NCBI RefSeq assembly: GCF_025421715.1
Contig: NZ_JAOEFC010000001.1
Location: forward strand, 620,001-684,000
Direction of reading: 5' to 3'
Origin: Microbacterium festucae
Lineage (GTDB): Bacteria > Actinomycetota > Actinomycetes > Actinomycetales > Microbacteriaceae
DNA: 64,000 nt
The position numbers were made by a program, and so were the translations under genes. The notes below the pieces were generated by a model. The model was not told the origin of the DNA and made no database searches. It saw only the letters and a program-made list of their open reading frames with translations. This document shows positions 52,788 to 63,200 of the stretch, piece by piece (positions within the stretch are counted from its first letter, which is position 1; each line of letters opens with the position of its first letter).

Positions 52788-54295
52788 GGAAGGTCCTCGA
52801 ATGCCAGGGTGACGCCGTCGCCGATGTCGAGCACGTCGCCGTCGACGACCATGGTCGGCTCGTGCGGGTGCAGGCGCACCGGCTCGGCGCCGCCGCGCAG
52901 CAGCACGGTGCCGTTGGTGGTCGCCAGGTCGGTGACGATCACGTGCTCGCCCTCGGCGCGGATCTCGACGTGGCTGCGCGAGATGTCGTGCTGCGGGCTC
53001 TCGACGGCCACGAGCGTGGGCAGGTCGTCGCCCGACGTGCGGGTGGAGCGCGGGCGACGGCCGACGATGACGGTGCGCTCGAGCTCGACCACCCGGCCCG
53101 TCGACAGGCGCACGCGCCCTGTCGCCGGGGTGCGGGCGGGGACGTCGGCGGTGGGGGTGAAGCTCACCGGGGCGGCCTCCCCCTTCAGTCGGCGCGCTTC
53201 GGCGACCGAGATGGTGGCGCCGTCGTGGTCGCCCTGCACCTCCCAGTCGGTCGACGCGGCGGGCGGCATGGGCGGCACGCCGCGCAGGATCGTCGACGCC
53301 CAGTCGCCGCCGTCGACGGTCGCCGCGGGCAGGTCGGCGGCGGCGGGGACGGATGCCACGGGGGCCGGGAACGCGCCGCCGATGGTCTCGGGGGCGAGGG
53401 TCTCGGCCGAGACCGGTTCGGGCGCCGCAGGGATCGGGGGCAGCACGGGCACACCCGGCCGGGCGGGGACGTCGGACAGCTCGGGAAGCTCGGGGAGATC
53501 GGGCTCGTCGAGCACGGACGTCGCCGCGGGGCTCTGCGCGGGCGCCTCGTCGGGGGCCTCTGCGGGGGCGGGTGCGGGGGCGGGCTCGTCGGCGTCGTCC
53601 TCGTCTGCCGGCGGCAGCACCGAGAACGGCGACTGCGGGGCGGCAGGCGCCGCGGGCTCCTCCGCCGCGGGCGGCGCGGGTTCCGCCACGGGCTCCGCCG
53701 CGGGAGGCGTGACCAGGGCCGGAGCGGCCACCGACGCCGCGGCGGCCACCGACGCCGCAGCCGGCACCGGCACCGACGCCGGCACCGACGCCGCGGCCGG
53801 GGCGATCGCCGCGCCGACCGGGGCGGGGCGGGCCGCACGCGCTGCGGCGGCGACGGTGAGGGTGAGGGCGGATGCCGGGGCCACACCCGACACGAGGGGC
53901 AGCGCCTCCGCGGCATCCGCGGCGCCGGCCAGCGCGATCGAGAGGGTGCGCACGCGCGGGACGACCCGTTCCGCCCAGGTGGCAGCCCCCGCGGCGGTGA
54001 CCGACACGACCTCGCTGTCGGTCTCGACGACCAGCTCGGTGCCGCCGCGCACGGCGATGCGCACGCCGTCGTCTTCGACCGAGATGAGCACGAAGGCGGG
54101 GATCGCGGTGAGCGACGTGCCGAAGGCGCCGGTGAGGGCCTCGATGAGCGCTCCGATGCCGCCGCCGTCGAGACGGCGCCACACGGCATCCGCGGTCTGG
54201 GCGGTCACCTCGGGCGGCAGCACCGCGACGGTGTCGCCGGCCACGGCGACCCGCCAGGAGTCGGTGCCCGCCGGGGTGTAGCGCAGGTCGGCCAT
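52784..54295 (-). CDS. FHA-domain protein with long disordered region
   Basis: A 503-residue protein. N-terminal domain (about 1-150, RYTPAGTDSWRVAVAGDTVAVLPP and repeated VRIAVRGGTELVVETDSEV) of unknown fold, an Ala/Pro/Glu-rich disordered middle (about 165-340), and a C-terminal FHA phosphothreonine-binding domain (about 405-503: VIVGRRPRSTR, DISRSHVEIR, TDLATTNGTVL). The ATG at 54295 overlaps the PP2C stop by one base (TGATG). FHA domains bind kinase-phosphorylated threonine, so this is probably a substrate or adaptor of the adjacent kinase. Confidence 0.85.
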   Translation of the reverse strand: MADLRYTPAGTDSWRVAVAGDTVAVLPPEVTAQTADAVWRRLDGGGIGALIEALTGAFGTSLTAIPAFVLISVEDDGVRIAVRGGTELVVETDSEVVSVTAAGAATWAERVVPRVRTLSIALAGAADAAEALPLVSGVAPASALTLTVAAAARAARPAPVGAAIAPAAASVPASVPVPAAASVAAAASVAAPALVTPPAAEPVAEPAPPAAEEPAAPAAPQSPFSVLPPADEDDADEPAPAPAPAEAPDEAPAQSPAATSVLDEPDLPELPELSDVPARPGVPVLPPIPAAPEPVSAETLAPETIGGAFPAPVASVPAAADLPAATVDGGDWASTILRGVPPMPPAASTDWEVQGDHDGATISVAEARRLKGEAAPVSFTPTADVPARTPATGRVRLSTGRVVELERTVIVGRRPRSTRTSGDDLPTLVAVESPQHDISRSHVEIRAEGEHVIVTDLATTNGTVLLRGGAEPVRLHPHEPTMVVDGDVLDIGDGVTLAFEDLP

Positions 54296-55170
54296 CACAG
54301 CCCCTTCCCGGCGCCCGCTCGGGGGCGCGTGTCGGTGTCGATGTCGATGTCGCTCAGGTCGGGGGCGACGTCGGCCACGGCGCCACGGCCCGCCAGGTCG
54401 CGCCGGTGCGGAGCGGTGTCGTAATCGTCGTCGTCGCTGCCGGCCACACGCACCGCATCGACGATGACGACGGTGATGTTGTCGCGGCCGCCGCGCACCA
54501 TGGCCTCGTGCACGAGACGGGTGGCTGCTTCCATGGGCGCCGAGACCTGGGCGAGCACCTCGGCGATGCGCTCGGCCTCGACCTCGCCCGACAGCCCGTC
54601 GGAGCAGACGAGGATGCGGTCGCCGGGCTCGGCGGGCACGAGCCAGAAGTCGGGTTCGCCCTCGCTGCCGGCGCCGATCGCGCGGGTGATCTCGTTGCGG
54701 CGACGGTCGACGGCGGCATCGGCGGGGGCCAGCACGCCGGCGTCGAGCATCTCCTGCACGAGGGAGTGGTCGACGCTGATCTGCTCGAGCACGCCGCGGG
54801 CGAAGCGGTAGGTGCGCGAGTCGCCGACGTTGATGGTGAGCCAGTAGCCCGCGCCGCCGATGTCGGCGATCGCGACACCGCTGAGGGTGGTGCCGGCCGC
54901 GCGCGCTCCCGCGCTGATGGCCCGCACGGCCGTGCGGGCGCGGGTGAGGGCGGCGCGCATGTCGTCGACGCCGACGCTCGGGCGCCCCGCCAGGCGGGTG
55001 AACTCGGTGACCACGGCCGCCGACGCGGCCGCACCCGACTCGTGGCCGCCCATGCCGTCGGCCACGAGAAACAGGGGCGCCGCGGCGAGGTAGGCGTCTT
55101 CGTTGGCGCGGCGACGCAGCCCCGGATGGGTCGCCGCGCCGTGCGCCACGTCGATGGGTGAACCGGTCAT
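54295..55170 (-). CDS. PP2C-family protein phosphatase
   Basis: A 291-residue metal-dependent Ser/Thr phosphatase (Stp1/PstP type). Metal-binding motifs: NEDAYL near 23, VADGMGGHESG near 36-46, CSDGLSGEVEAE, and GGRDNITVV near the C-terminus. All are intact. The last 30 residues are acidic. The ATG at 55170 overlaps the upstream FHA stop by 4 nt. It reverses the kinase in the same operon. Confidence 0.95.
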   Translation of the reverse strand: MTGSPIDVAHGAATHPGLRRRANEDAYLAAAPLFLVADGMGGHESGAAASAAVVTEFTRLAGRPSVGVDDMRAALTRARTAVRAISAGARAAGTTLSGVAIADIGGAGYWLTINVGDSRTYRFARGVLEQISVDHSLVQEMLDAGVLAPADAAVDRRRNEITRAIGAGSEGEPDFWLVPAEPGDRILVCSDGLSGEVEAERIAEVLAQVSAPMEAATRLVHEAMVRGGRDNITVVIVDAVRVAGSDDDDYDTAPHRRDLAGRGAVADVAPDLSDIDIDTDTRPRAGAGKGL

Positions 55171-55541
55171 CGCACCCCCTCGATCGTCGCGCTGCGGTCG
55201 CCGATCTCCAGGATGTCACCTCCGCGGAGCGTGCACTCCTCTCCGGCGCCCACCGGGTGGGTCTCCCTGCGGCGGACGACGCGGATGCCGTTGGTCGAGC
55301 CGCAGTCGCGAACGCGCACCGTGCCGTCGGCGGCGGGCACGATCGCGAAGTGGGTGCGCGACAGCGACAGGGTCTCGTCGCGCATCGGCACGGCCTTCCA
55401 GCCGGGCTCGGCGACGGGGTTGCGCCCGAAGACGGTGGGCCCGAACACGCTCGTGCGGCTGCCGTCGTCCCAGACGAGGGTCACCAGCGCCGACGGCCAC
55501 GGGTGCCGGGCGCCGGGGATCTCGGCCAGCAGGTCGCTCAC
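55167..55541 (-). CDS. Small FHA-domain protein
   Basis: A 124-residue single-domain FHA protein: TVFGRNPVAEPGW, LSLSRTHFAIVPAADGTVRVRDCGSTNGIRVVRRRE. Arg, Ser and Asn residues that bind phosphothreonine are all there. It overlaps the upstream gene by 4 nt (GTG start at 55541). Probably a readout or scaffold for kinase signalling. Confidence 0.93.
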   Translation of the reverse strand: MSDLLAEIPGARHPWPSALVTLVWDDGSRTSVFGPTVFGRNPVAEPGWKAVPMRDETLSLSRTHFAIVPAADGTVRVRDCGSTNGIRVVRRRETHPVGAGEECTLRGGDILEIGDRSATIEGVR

Positions 55542-57889
55542 TTCTCCCCCGCATCCGCGCCGCCGCGCCGGGGGCGGTATCCGCGTCGCAGCGAGCGCAG
55601 GCTCAGGCGGGCGCGCACCCGCGCCCAGAACCCGCTCTGCTCCTTCATGCCGCCGACGATCTCGTCGACCTCGCGCCAGAACGCCTCGACATCGGCGACG
55701 CTGGGGTCGCCGGGGCCGTAGACGTCGGCATCCGCACGGGTAGCGAGGGCGCCGACGCGGTCGGGGGCGAACGCCGCGCCCACGGCGGCGGCGCTCTCGG
55801 CACGGGTGACGCCGGCGTCGACGGGCACCCGCAGGTCCACGGCGTTGTCGACGAGTTCGTCCCAGCCGCCCGAGATGCGGTCGGCGGTGCGCGGGGTGGT
55901 GCGCCGCTTGGTGCGCCGCGAGCCCTTCACGATGCCCATGACGATGAACGGCGAGGCGAGCACCAGCAGCACCAGCAGGCTTCCGCCCACCCAGGCCAGC
56001 ACCGCACCGATCCACTCGGCGCCCTGCTCGTCTTCGTCGTTCTGGTCACGGTCCTCGGCGATCGCCGGCGGCAGGTCGGCCGGCTCCTGCGCGGGCGGCG
56101 GCGGCTGCAGCACCTGCGGCTTGGGGTTGGCGCGGGGCTGCGTGTTCTGCTCGCTGGGCTGGTTGTCCTCGTCGGGGGTCGGGTCGAACGGCACCCAGCC
56201 GACGCCGGTGAAGGCGATCTCGACCCAGGCGTGCAGGTTGTCGCCGGTGGCGGTGAACACCCCGGAGGCCTGCTCGTCCTCGTCCGGGTACCAGCCCATG
56301 ACCACGCGGGCGGGCATGCCGAGCTGGCGGGCGATGAGGGTCATCGCCACGGCGTACTGCTCGTCGTCGCCGATGAGCTGGTCGCCGCCGAACAGCGAGA
56401 TCATGCGCGCCGTGCCGTGACCCGACGGCGAGTAGACGTCGTCGGCGAGGCCGTGGCTGAAGAAGCCGTCGGTCTGCAGCCACGATTCGAGGGCGCGGGC
56501 GCGCTCGATGGGCGTCTCGGCATCGGCGATCGCCTTCGAGCCGAGCTCAGCCAGCGACTCGGGCACGCCCTCCTGCGTGGGCATCTTCAGCGGCGCGAAG
56601 GGCACCTCGGCCAGCGCGGAGTCGCTGGGCACCGTGGGGATGACGGTCTCGATCGTGTAGGCGTCGCCCGGCACGAGACCGGTGGTGACCACCGCGGTGC
56701 CGGTGGCGTCGTTGTAGTGCGCGCCCTGGCGCAGCGCCGTGGCCTGGTCGCCGTCGAAGTCGATCTCGCGCACCGAGCCGACGTCGGGCAGCCACACGCC
56801 GCCGAGGTCGCCGATCTCGAAACGCACCGTCGCGAGGTCGCCCTCGGCATCCGGCGACATGTTCGAGCGCACCGGCGTGAACGCGCTCGATGACCCGGCG
56901 CCGGCGTCGGAGACGTTGTAGACGACGCCGTCGTAGGCGTCCATCGTCGCCAGGCGCACGCGCCCCTCGTCGGGGAGGCCGGAGGCGGTGAACAGCGCCG
57001 TCTCGGCGTCGTCGCGCACCATGCCGCGGAACGCCTGCAGCGGGCTCGGGTAGTCGCGGATGTCGAAGGGCGGCACGACGAAGTCGCGCAGGATGTAGCG
57101 GGCGGTCGGCGGCGACGCGTAGGCGGCCGTGGCGGCACCGCCGGCGGCGGCGATCAGCAGCACCAGCGAGCCGGCGATGAGCCGGCGGCGGCGCAGCGGC
57201 GCCCGGGCGTCGTCGGCGGCGATGCGCACCGCGGCCGAGCGGTCGACCCACAGCTGACGCACCGCCAGCCAGGCGATCGAGACGGCGGCGAGGATCGCGC
57301 CCTGCAGGAACGGCGCGGCCGGCTGCGAGACGCCCAGCAGGATCTGGCCGATGAGCAGCGCGACCGCCGGCAGCAGCGCCCACGCCGGGTGCACGGCGCG
57401 CAGCGCGAGCGAGCCGGCGAGCACGGCGGCCACCAGCACGAGCAGGAACGGCACGATGAGGTGCCCGTCGGATGCCGCGACGGGCGGCACCGTGGTGAGC
57501 AGCTGCTTGTAGGAGGTGACGGTGCCCACCGCCAGGCGGCGCCACGTCTCGAGGGTGGGGATCACCCCGACCAGCGTCGTGGTGGGCAGGGCCAGTGCCC
57601 CGCCGAAGAGGAAGTAGGCGCCCACGGTGGCGCCGGCCAGCGACGCCACGCCCCAGCGCCAGCGCGCGCCGACCCATGCCAGGGCGAGGCCGATGACCAG
57701 CGCGCCGAAGCCGGCGACGAGGTAGCCCGGACCGTCGAAGGTGGGGCCGAAGCCGATGATCGACACGGTGAGCAGCGCGGCGACGGCCACGAGGTCGACG
57801 ATCACCGCGAGCGGGCTGCGGGTGCCGACGGCGATCGCCGACAGGCCGAACCGCGACGCGCGCGGGGTCGAGGTGGTGGTGGCGGTCAT
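55538..57889 (-). CDS. Transglutaminase-fold membrane protein, catalytic Cys replaced
   Basis: A 783-residue membrane protein. About six N-terminal membrane segments (25-190 region) with the DUF3488-like layout, a large extracellular domain with a transglutaminase fold (about 440-590), a Pro-rich stretch, one more membrane helix (about 630-650) and a cytoplasmic tail. In the transglutaminase signature, family members usually read C-E-Q-F/Y; here DDEQYA (508-513) has Asp509 in the Cys position. His553 (HAWVEI) and Asp569 (FDPTP) remain at the right spacing. It is therefore probably not a thiol enzyme. Start ATG at 57889 overlaps the DUF58 stop by 4 nt. Confidence 0.88.
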   Translation of the reverse strand: MTATTTSTPRASRFGLSAIAVGTRSPLAVIVDLVAVAALLTVSIIGFGPTFDGPGYLVAGFGALVIGLALAWVGARWRWGVASLAGATVGAYFLFGGALALPTTTLVGVIPTLETWRRLAVGTVTSYKQLLTTVPPVAASDGHLIVPFLLVLVAAVLAGSLALRAVHPAWALLPAVALLIGQILLGVSQPAAPFLQGAILAAVSIAWLAVRQLWVDRSAAVRIAADDARAPLRRRRLIAGSLVLLIAAAGGAATAAYASPPTARYILRDFVVPPFDIRDYPSPLQAFRGMVRDDAETALFTASGLPDEGRVRLATMDAYDGVVYNVSDAGAGSSSAFTPVRSNMSPDAEGDLATVRFEIGDLGGVWLPDVGSVREIDFDGDQATALRQGAHYNDATGTAVVTTGLVPGDAYTIETVIPTVPSDSALAEVPFAPLKMPTQEGVPESLAELGSKAIADAETPIERARALESWLQTDGFFSHGLADDVYSPSGHGTARMISLFGGDQLIGDDEQYAVAMTLIARQLGMPARVVMGWYPDEDEQASGVFTATGDNLHAWVEIAFTGVGWVPFDPTPDEDNQPSEQNTQPRANPKPQVLQPPPPAQEPADLPPAIAEDRDQNDEDEQGAEWIGAVLAWVGGSLLVLLVLASPFIVMGIVKGSRRTKRRTTPRTADRISGGWDELVDNAVDLRVPVDAGVTRAESAAAVGAAFAPDRVGALATRADADVYGPGDPSVADVEAFWREVDEIVGGMKEQSGFWARVRARLSLRSLRRGYRPRRGGADAGEK

Positions 57890-59223
57890 GCGAGCACCTT
57901 CCGCACCGAGCGCGGCAGGTCGTCGAGGTGCGCCAGGGTCACGGCATCCGCCGCGCCGATCCGGCGCAGCTCGGGAGCGGCGACGCGCTCGTCGGCCACG
58001 ATGGCGAGCACACGGGTCTCGTAGGGCAGGCGCGCGCAGGCCTGCCGCAGCTCGGCGGCGTCGGCGCGCGAGCCGGTGATGAGCACGGCGATCGAGGCGC
58101 CCGGGGCGTGGGCCGACACGGCGCCGGCGAGGTCGCCGATGCGTCCCTCGCGGGGGCGGCTGGGCTCGAGGGCGGCGAGCGCGTCGAGGTAGCGGCGGCC
58201 GTCGGGCGCGCGCAGCGGGCCGTCCTGCACCCGCACGTCGAGGCTGCGCGAGTCGCGCAGGGCACGCAGGCCGATGGAGCCGGCGGCCGAGACGGCCAGC
58301 TCGAACTCGTCGTCGGAACGGTACTCGTCGGGGTTGGTCGACAGCCCGATGACGAAGTGCGAACGGCGCGTCTGCTCGTACTGGCGCACCATCAGCTCGC
58401 CCACGCGGGCGGTCGACTTCCAGTGCACGTGGCGCAGGTCGTCCCCGGGCTGGTACTCCAGCAGCGCGTGGAAGGAGACGTCGTCACGGGCGAGCTCGTG
58501 CACCGGCAGACCCTCGAGGTCGCGCAGCTGCCCGAGCGAGAGCCCGTCGAGGTTGGTGGTGCGCGGGTGCACGTACAGATCCATCGCCTGGCGGCGGTCG
58601 CGGGTGCGCTCGAACAGGCCGAGCGGGTCGGCGCGCAGCACGCTCACCGGGCCCACCGACAGCACGCCGCGGCGGGTGGTCGGGATGGCGAAGAGCTCTT
58701 CGTGGGCGGCGCCGGGAGCCAGCCGCGGCACCTCGAACACGCCGCGACCGGAGCCGACGGGCAGCACCACTTCGGCGGGCAGGAGCGCCCGCGACGTCGT
58801 GTTGCGCAGGGTCAGCGCACCCACCGCGCGCTCACCGACGACCACGCGGGTGCGGGTGAGGTCGAGCTCGATGCCATATGAGGTGCGGCCGAACAGGAAC
58901 GCCACGCACAGCACGGCGACGATGGTCAGCACCACCGCCGCGATCATCAGCTCCTCCCACCCGAAGGTGAGCGAGACGATCCACAGCAGCACGGTCAGCG
59001 CGATCACGATCCAGCCGAGCGGGCGCACGGTCTGCGCGATGATCCGCATCCGGGTGAGGGCCACCCCGAGACCGGCGGACACCGTCTCGCGGATCACCTC
59101 GCCGCGGGTGGGATGCCGGGTGGTCCCGGCCGGGGCCGCACCGGCGTCGGCGTCCGCGGGCGCGCCGGACGGCGCGGGCGCGGCGCCCTCCACCGCCTCG
59201 TCGGCGTCGCGGGTGAGCGTCAT
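57886..59223 (-). CDS. DUF58 (VWA-like) domain protein
   Basis: A 445-residue membrane-associated protein. After a disordered, Ala-rich N-terminus there are two membrane helices (about 70-115), then the DUF58 domain containing the signature RDLEGLPVHELARDDVSFHALLEYQPGDDLRHVHWKSTAR (about 220-260). DUF58 is VWA-like and works with MoxR ATPases as a chaperone-like pair. The ATG at 59223 overlaps the MoxR stop by one base (TGATG). Confidence 0.92.
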   Translation of the reverse strand: MTLTRDADEAVEGAAPAPSGAPADADAGAAPAGTTRHPTRGEVIRETVSAGLGVALTRMRIIAQTVRPLGWIVIALTVLLWIVSLTFGWEELMIAAVVLTIVAVLCVAFLFGRTSYGIELDLTRTRVVVGERAVGALTLRNTTSRALLPAEVVLPVGSGRGVFEVPRLAPGAAHEELFAIPTTRRGVLSVGPVSVLRADPLGLFERTRDRRQAMDLYVHPRTTNLDGLSLGQLRDLEGLPVHELARDDVSFHALLEYQPGDDLRHVHWKSTARVGELMVRQYEQTRRSHFVIGLSTNPDEYRSDDEFELAVSAAGSIGLRALRDSRSLDVRVQDGPLRAPDGRRYLDALAALEPSRPREGRIGDLAGAVSAHAPGASIAVLITGSRADAAELRQACARLPYETRVLAIVADERVAAPELRRIGAADAVTLAHLDDLPRSVRKVLA

Positions 59224-60194
59224 CAGGCGGAGGCCCTCGCGAGCGGCGCCTCGACGTCGGCGAGCGCGTTCTGGACGATCTTCTCGGCGGTGATGCCCGA
59301 GAACTCCGCCTCGGGGTCGAGCACGATGCGGTGGGTCCACACCGGCGCGGCGAGCGCCTTGATGTCGTCGGGGACGACGTAGTGGCGGCCCTGCGCGGCG
59401 GCGTACACCTTGGCGATGCGCATCATCGAGATCGCACCGCGCACCGAGACGCCCAGGCGCGCCGAGCTCGACGCGCGGGTGGCCTCGACGAGTTCGGCGG
59501 CGAAGCGGGCCACGGCCGGGTCGACGTGCACGGTGGCGGCGAGGTCGGCCATGTCGGCGACGGCACCGGTGGTGATGACGGGCTTCAGGTGCGCCGACGG
59601 GTTGCGGTCGACCGCGCCCACGAGGATGCGCTCGGCCACCGCCAGCGACGGGTAGCCGATGGACGTCTTGATCATGAAGCGGTCGAGCTGCGCCTCGGGC
59701 AGCTTGTAGGTGCCCGCCTGCTCGATGGGGTTCTGCGTCGCGACCACCAGGAACGGCCGGCCCACCTCGTGGGCGACGCCGTCGACGGTCACGCGGGACT
59801 CCTCCATGACCTCCAGCAGCGCCGACTGGGTCTTGGGCGAGGCGCGGTTGATCTCGTCGGCCAGCACGATCGAGGCGAACACCGGGCCGCGGTGGAACTC
59901 GAACTTGTGGTTCTGCTGGTCGTAGATCGTCACGCCGGTGACGTCGGAGGGGAGCAGGTCGGGCGTGAACTGGATGCGGCTCGAGGTGCCCTGCACGCTG
60001 GCGGCCAGCGCCTTGGCGAGGCTCGTCTTGCCGGTGCCGGGTGCGTCTTCGAGCAGCACGTGCCCCTCGGCCAGCAGTGCCGACAGCACCAGTCCGACGA
60101 CCTCGCGCTTGCCCATCAGGGCCTGATCGACGTTGTCGACGAGGCGCGTGAAGGTGTCGCGGAACCACGCGGCCTGTTCGGGGGTCATGCTCAT
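59223..60194 (-). CDS. MoxR-family AAA+ ATPase
   Basis: A 323-residue ATPase. Walker A APGTGKTS at 51-58, Walker B LADEINRA at 111-118, sensor 1 VVATQNPIEQAGTY, and the C-terminal lid. MoxR proteins assemble or activate protein complexes together with a VWA-domain partner, here the DUF58 product. I chose the ATG at 60194, preceded by AAGGAAACG; the longer open frame starts with an Arg/Lys-rich segment not seen in the family. It lies 31 bp after the giant FN3 gene. Confidence 0.94.
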   Translation of the reverse strand: MSMTPEQAAWFRDTFTRLVDNVDQALMGKREVVGLVLSALLAEGHVLLEDAPGTGKTSLAKALAASVQGTSSRIQFTPDLLPSDVTGVTIYDQQNHKFEFHRGPVFASIVLADEINRASPKTQSALLEVMEESRVTVDGVAHEVGRPFLVVATQNPIEQAGTYKLPEAQLDRFMIKTSIGYPSLAVAERILVGAVDRNPSAHLKPVITTGAVADMADLAATVHVDPAVARFAAELVEATRASSSARLGVSVRGAISMMRIAKVYAAAQGRHYVVPDDIKALAAPVWTHRIVLDPEAEFSGITAEKIVQNALADVEAPLARASA

Positions 60195-60225
60195 TCGTTC
60201 GTTTCCTTGTCTCGAAGTCTTGTCA

Positions 60226-63200
60226 TCACGGTCGCGCCCAGAATGTCTTCTCGGTGTCGACTCCCCCACCCCAGCCGAGGATGTCGACCCAGACGTTGCG
60301 CCCGTCCTGCCCGTGGTAGCAGCCGATCTCCTGCGAGCCGTTGCCGTTGAAGTTCACGGTGTAGGTGCTGCCGAACCCGCCGGGATACGCGTCGGAGTAG
60401 CAGCGCACCGACATGTTGCCCATGTTGGCGTCGCGGAAGTTCACCACGAACTTCAAGCACGCACCCAGGGTGCAGGAGTCTCCGTAGCTGCCCTTGGTGA
60501 CCCACACCCTCGGGGACGGCGGCGGGGGTGCGTCCTGCGTACGGGCGGAAGCGGATGCCGTCGTCGTCTGCCCGGCCGCGCTCGTGCGCACCTCGATGGT
60601 GCGCGTCGTGCTGTAGCCGACGTCATAGTTCTCGGTGCCGCTGGCGCCCACGGTGCGCCACCCGCGCCCGTCTCCGGTGCGGATCTCGGTCGTGATGTCG
60701 CGGCCGTTGCGGCTGGGCGAGCTCCAGCTCATCGTGATCGTCGTGCCGCTGGCGCTGGCTCGCGCGGTCGGGTTGCCGATGGGGCCGTACGGGCGCACCT
60801 GGTTGGAGTCGTTCGAGGGGCCCGAGGCGAACGTCGAACCGCCGACCGAGGAGACCGCGCGCACGCGGATCGTGTAGGCGCCGTTGTTGTTCACCTGGCC
60901 GCCGCCGATCGTGCCCGACCCGTTGCTGCCGCCCGATGCCCAGCCCGACTGCCAGCCGCCGCCGTTGACGGAGTACTGGTAGCTGATCTCGTTGGCGCGG
61001 GCGCCGTTGGCCGCCCCCGCGGTCCACGTGACACCGACGGTGTTGTTGCCCTCGGAGGCACTGACCCCGGTGGGGGCGCCCGGCTCGTTCACGCCGCGAC
61101 GGGGCGCCGAGGCGGCGCTCCACTGCCCCCAGCCCGCCTTGTTCTGGGCGCGCACCTGGAACGTGTAGTCGGTCTGCGAGGTGTCGACCACGACGGCCTG
61201 CGACGTGGTGCCGGCGGCGACGTTGACCGTGCGCACGACGCTCGAGCCCTGCAGCACCTGCAGCTGGTACCCGGCGATGCGGTCGCCGTTGTCCTTCGGG
61301 GCGACCCAGTTCACCTGGATCTGCGCCTGGCTGCCGACGGGGTCGAGACGGGAGGTGGTCGGCGCTGCCGGGGCCTCCGGCGCGCGGGCGGGCACCTCGC
61401 CGGCCGACCAGCCGCTGAAGCCCGACGGCTCCGGCGCCCGGTTGTGGGCCTGCACGCGCACCTGGTAGTTGACGCCGTTCTCGAGGCCCTCCCACACGGT
61501 GCTCGTGCCCTTGAGACCGGTCTTCTGCACGACGCCGGACGGCGGGGCGGGAGAGATCTCGAGGGTGTAGGTCTCCACCGGCGAGCCTTCGGTGCGCGGC
61601 ACCGTCCACGAGACGTTGAGGCTCTGGTCGCCGAAGCGCAGCGACGGCGGCGCGGGGGTCTCGGGCCGCACGTCGGGGCGCGCCGTCTCGGACGGCACCG
61701 ACGGGTCGGACTCGCCCACCCGGTTGGTGGCGGTCACCGTGAAGTTGTACTCGACGTTGTTGGTGAGCCCGTCGAGGGTGCACGTGGTGGCCGAGCACTG
61801 CTTGGAGTAGTCGCTCGCCCCGCGCGTGGAGGTGACGGTGTACCCGGTGATCGGGGTGCCGTTGTCGATCGGCGGCGTCCACGAGAGCACCACGGTGCGG
61901 CTCTGCACGCTCGAGACGGTCGGCTTGCCCGGCGCGTCGGGGCGGCCCTGCACGGTGAGGCGGATGCGGCCCTCGACGCGACGGTCGACGTCCTCGGTCT
62001 TGTCCTCGACGGTGTAGCGCACCACGATCGTGCCGACGAAGTCCTTCGTGCTGGTCACTTCGACCCGGTCGCCGTTCACGCGCACCGCGCTGGTGTCGCC
62101 GGTCTCGCGCACGGCATCCACGATCTTCAGCGGGGTGTCGGGGAACGGGTTGACGTCGTTGGAGAGCACCGGGATCGACTGCAGCTCGCCCTGGTCGGAC
62201 TGCTCGATCACGTCGTCGTTGGCGCTGGCGAGCTCACGGGTCGAGGCGGTCACCGTGACGGTGATGGGCGCCTCGACGGGCTCGGTCTCGCCGTCGGTCA
62301 CGCGCACCATCAGCGAGGCCTGCGTGCCCTTGTCGGTGTTGGCCGGGGCGCTGACGGTGAGGATCGAACCGTCGACGACGGAGGCCGACAGGCCTGCCGG
62401 CGCGTTGCCGACGAGCGAGAAGCGCAGCTTCTCGGCGTCGCCCGGGTCGGGGTCGGTGGCCAGCGACGCGAGGTCGAGCGTCGAGGGGTCTTCACCGGGC
62501 GCGACCGACATCGCCGCGCCGACCATCGTGGGCTGCTGGTTCTCGGGCGGCAGCACCGTGATGGGGATCGTCAGGGTCGCCTTGCGCCCGTCGGGGTCGT
62601 CGGGGCCGGTGCCGTCGGTCACCTCGAAGGTGAGGGCGTCGGCGCCGAAGTACCGGTCGGCGGAGGTGTAGACGAGGGTCGTCTGGTCTTTCACCAGCGA
62701 GGCGCCGTTGGCGTGCGCTGCGGCCACCTTGCCGGCCTCGGTGATGACGACCGACTTGCCGCCGGCCGCGCGCACGTACTCGGCGAGGGGCACCTCGATC
62801 GTCTCGCCGCTGGCGACCTCGATCGCGCGCGTCGCGTCGATGAGGGTCGGCGGCAGCTGCGACAGGCCGGGAACGCGGATGAAGGCGGATGCGGTCTGGT
62901 CGTCGCGGTCGCGCACCGTGTAGGTGATCAGCTGCGGCTCTTCGGTGAGGGTCACCGTCACCACGCCGTCGCGGTTCACCGTCGCGTTGTCGCCGCCGGT
63001 GCCCAGGGTCACCTCGAGGGCGCTCTTGGTGCCGTCGGGGTCGTCGTCGTTCTCGAGCACGGCCACCTCGGCCACGCCCTCCTCCGAGACCTCTTCGGGC
63101 AGCACGCGGTCATCACGGGCGATCGGCGGGATCAGCGGCACGTCCTCGTCGACGGTGATCTGCACCGACGCGGTCGCGCGCAGGCCGCGGGCGTCTTCGA

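Noticed and set aside
53353..54189. Arg/Pro-rich minus-strand frame within the FHA gene
   Set aside because: It is the out-of-phase reading of the disordered Ala/Pro-rich region of the FHA protein.
50976..54281. Long plus-strand frame opposite kinase and FHA genes
   Set aside because: Translation is Gly/Arg/Ala-rich antisense of clear kinase and FHA coding sequence.
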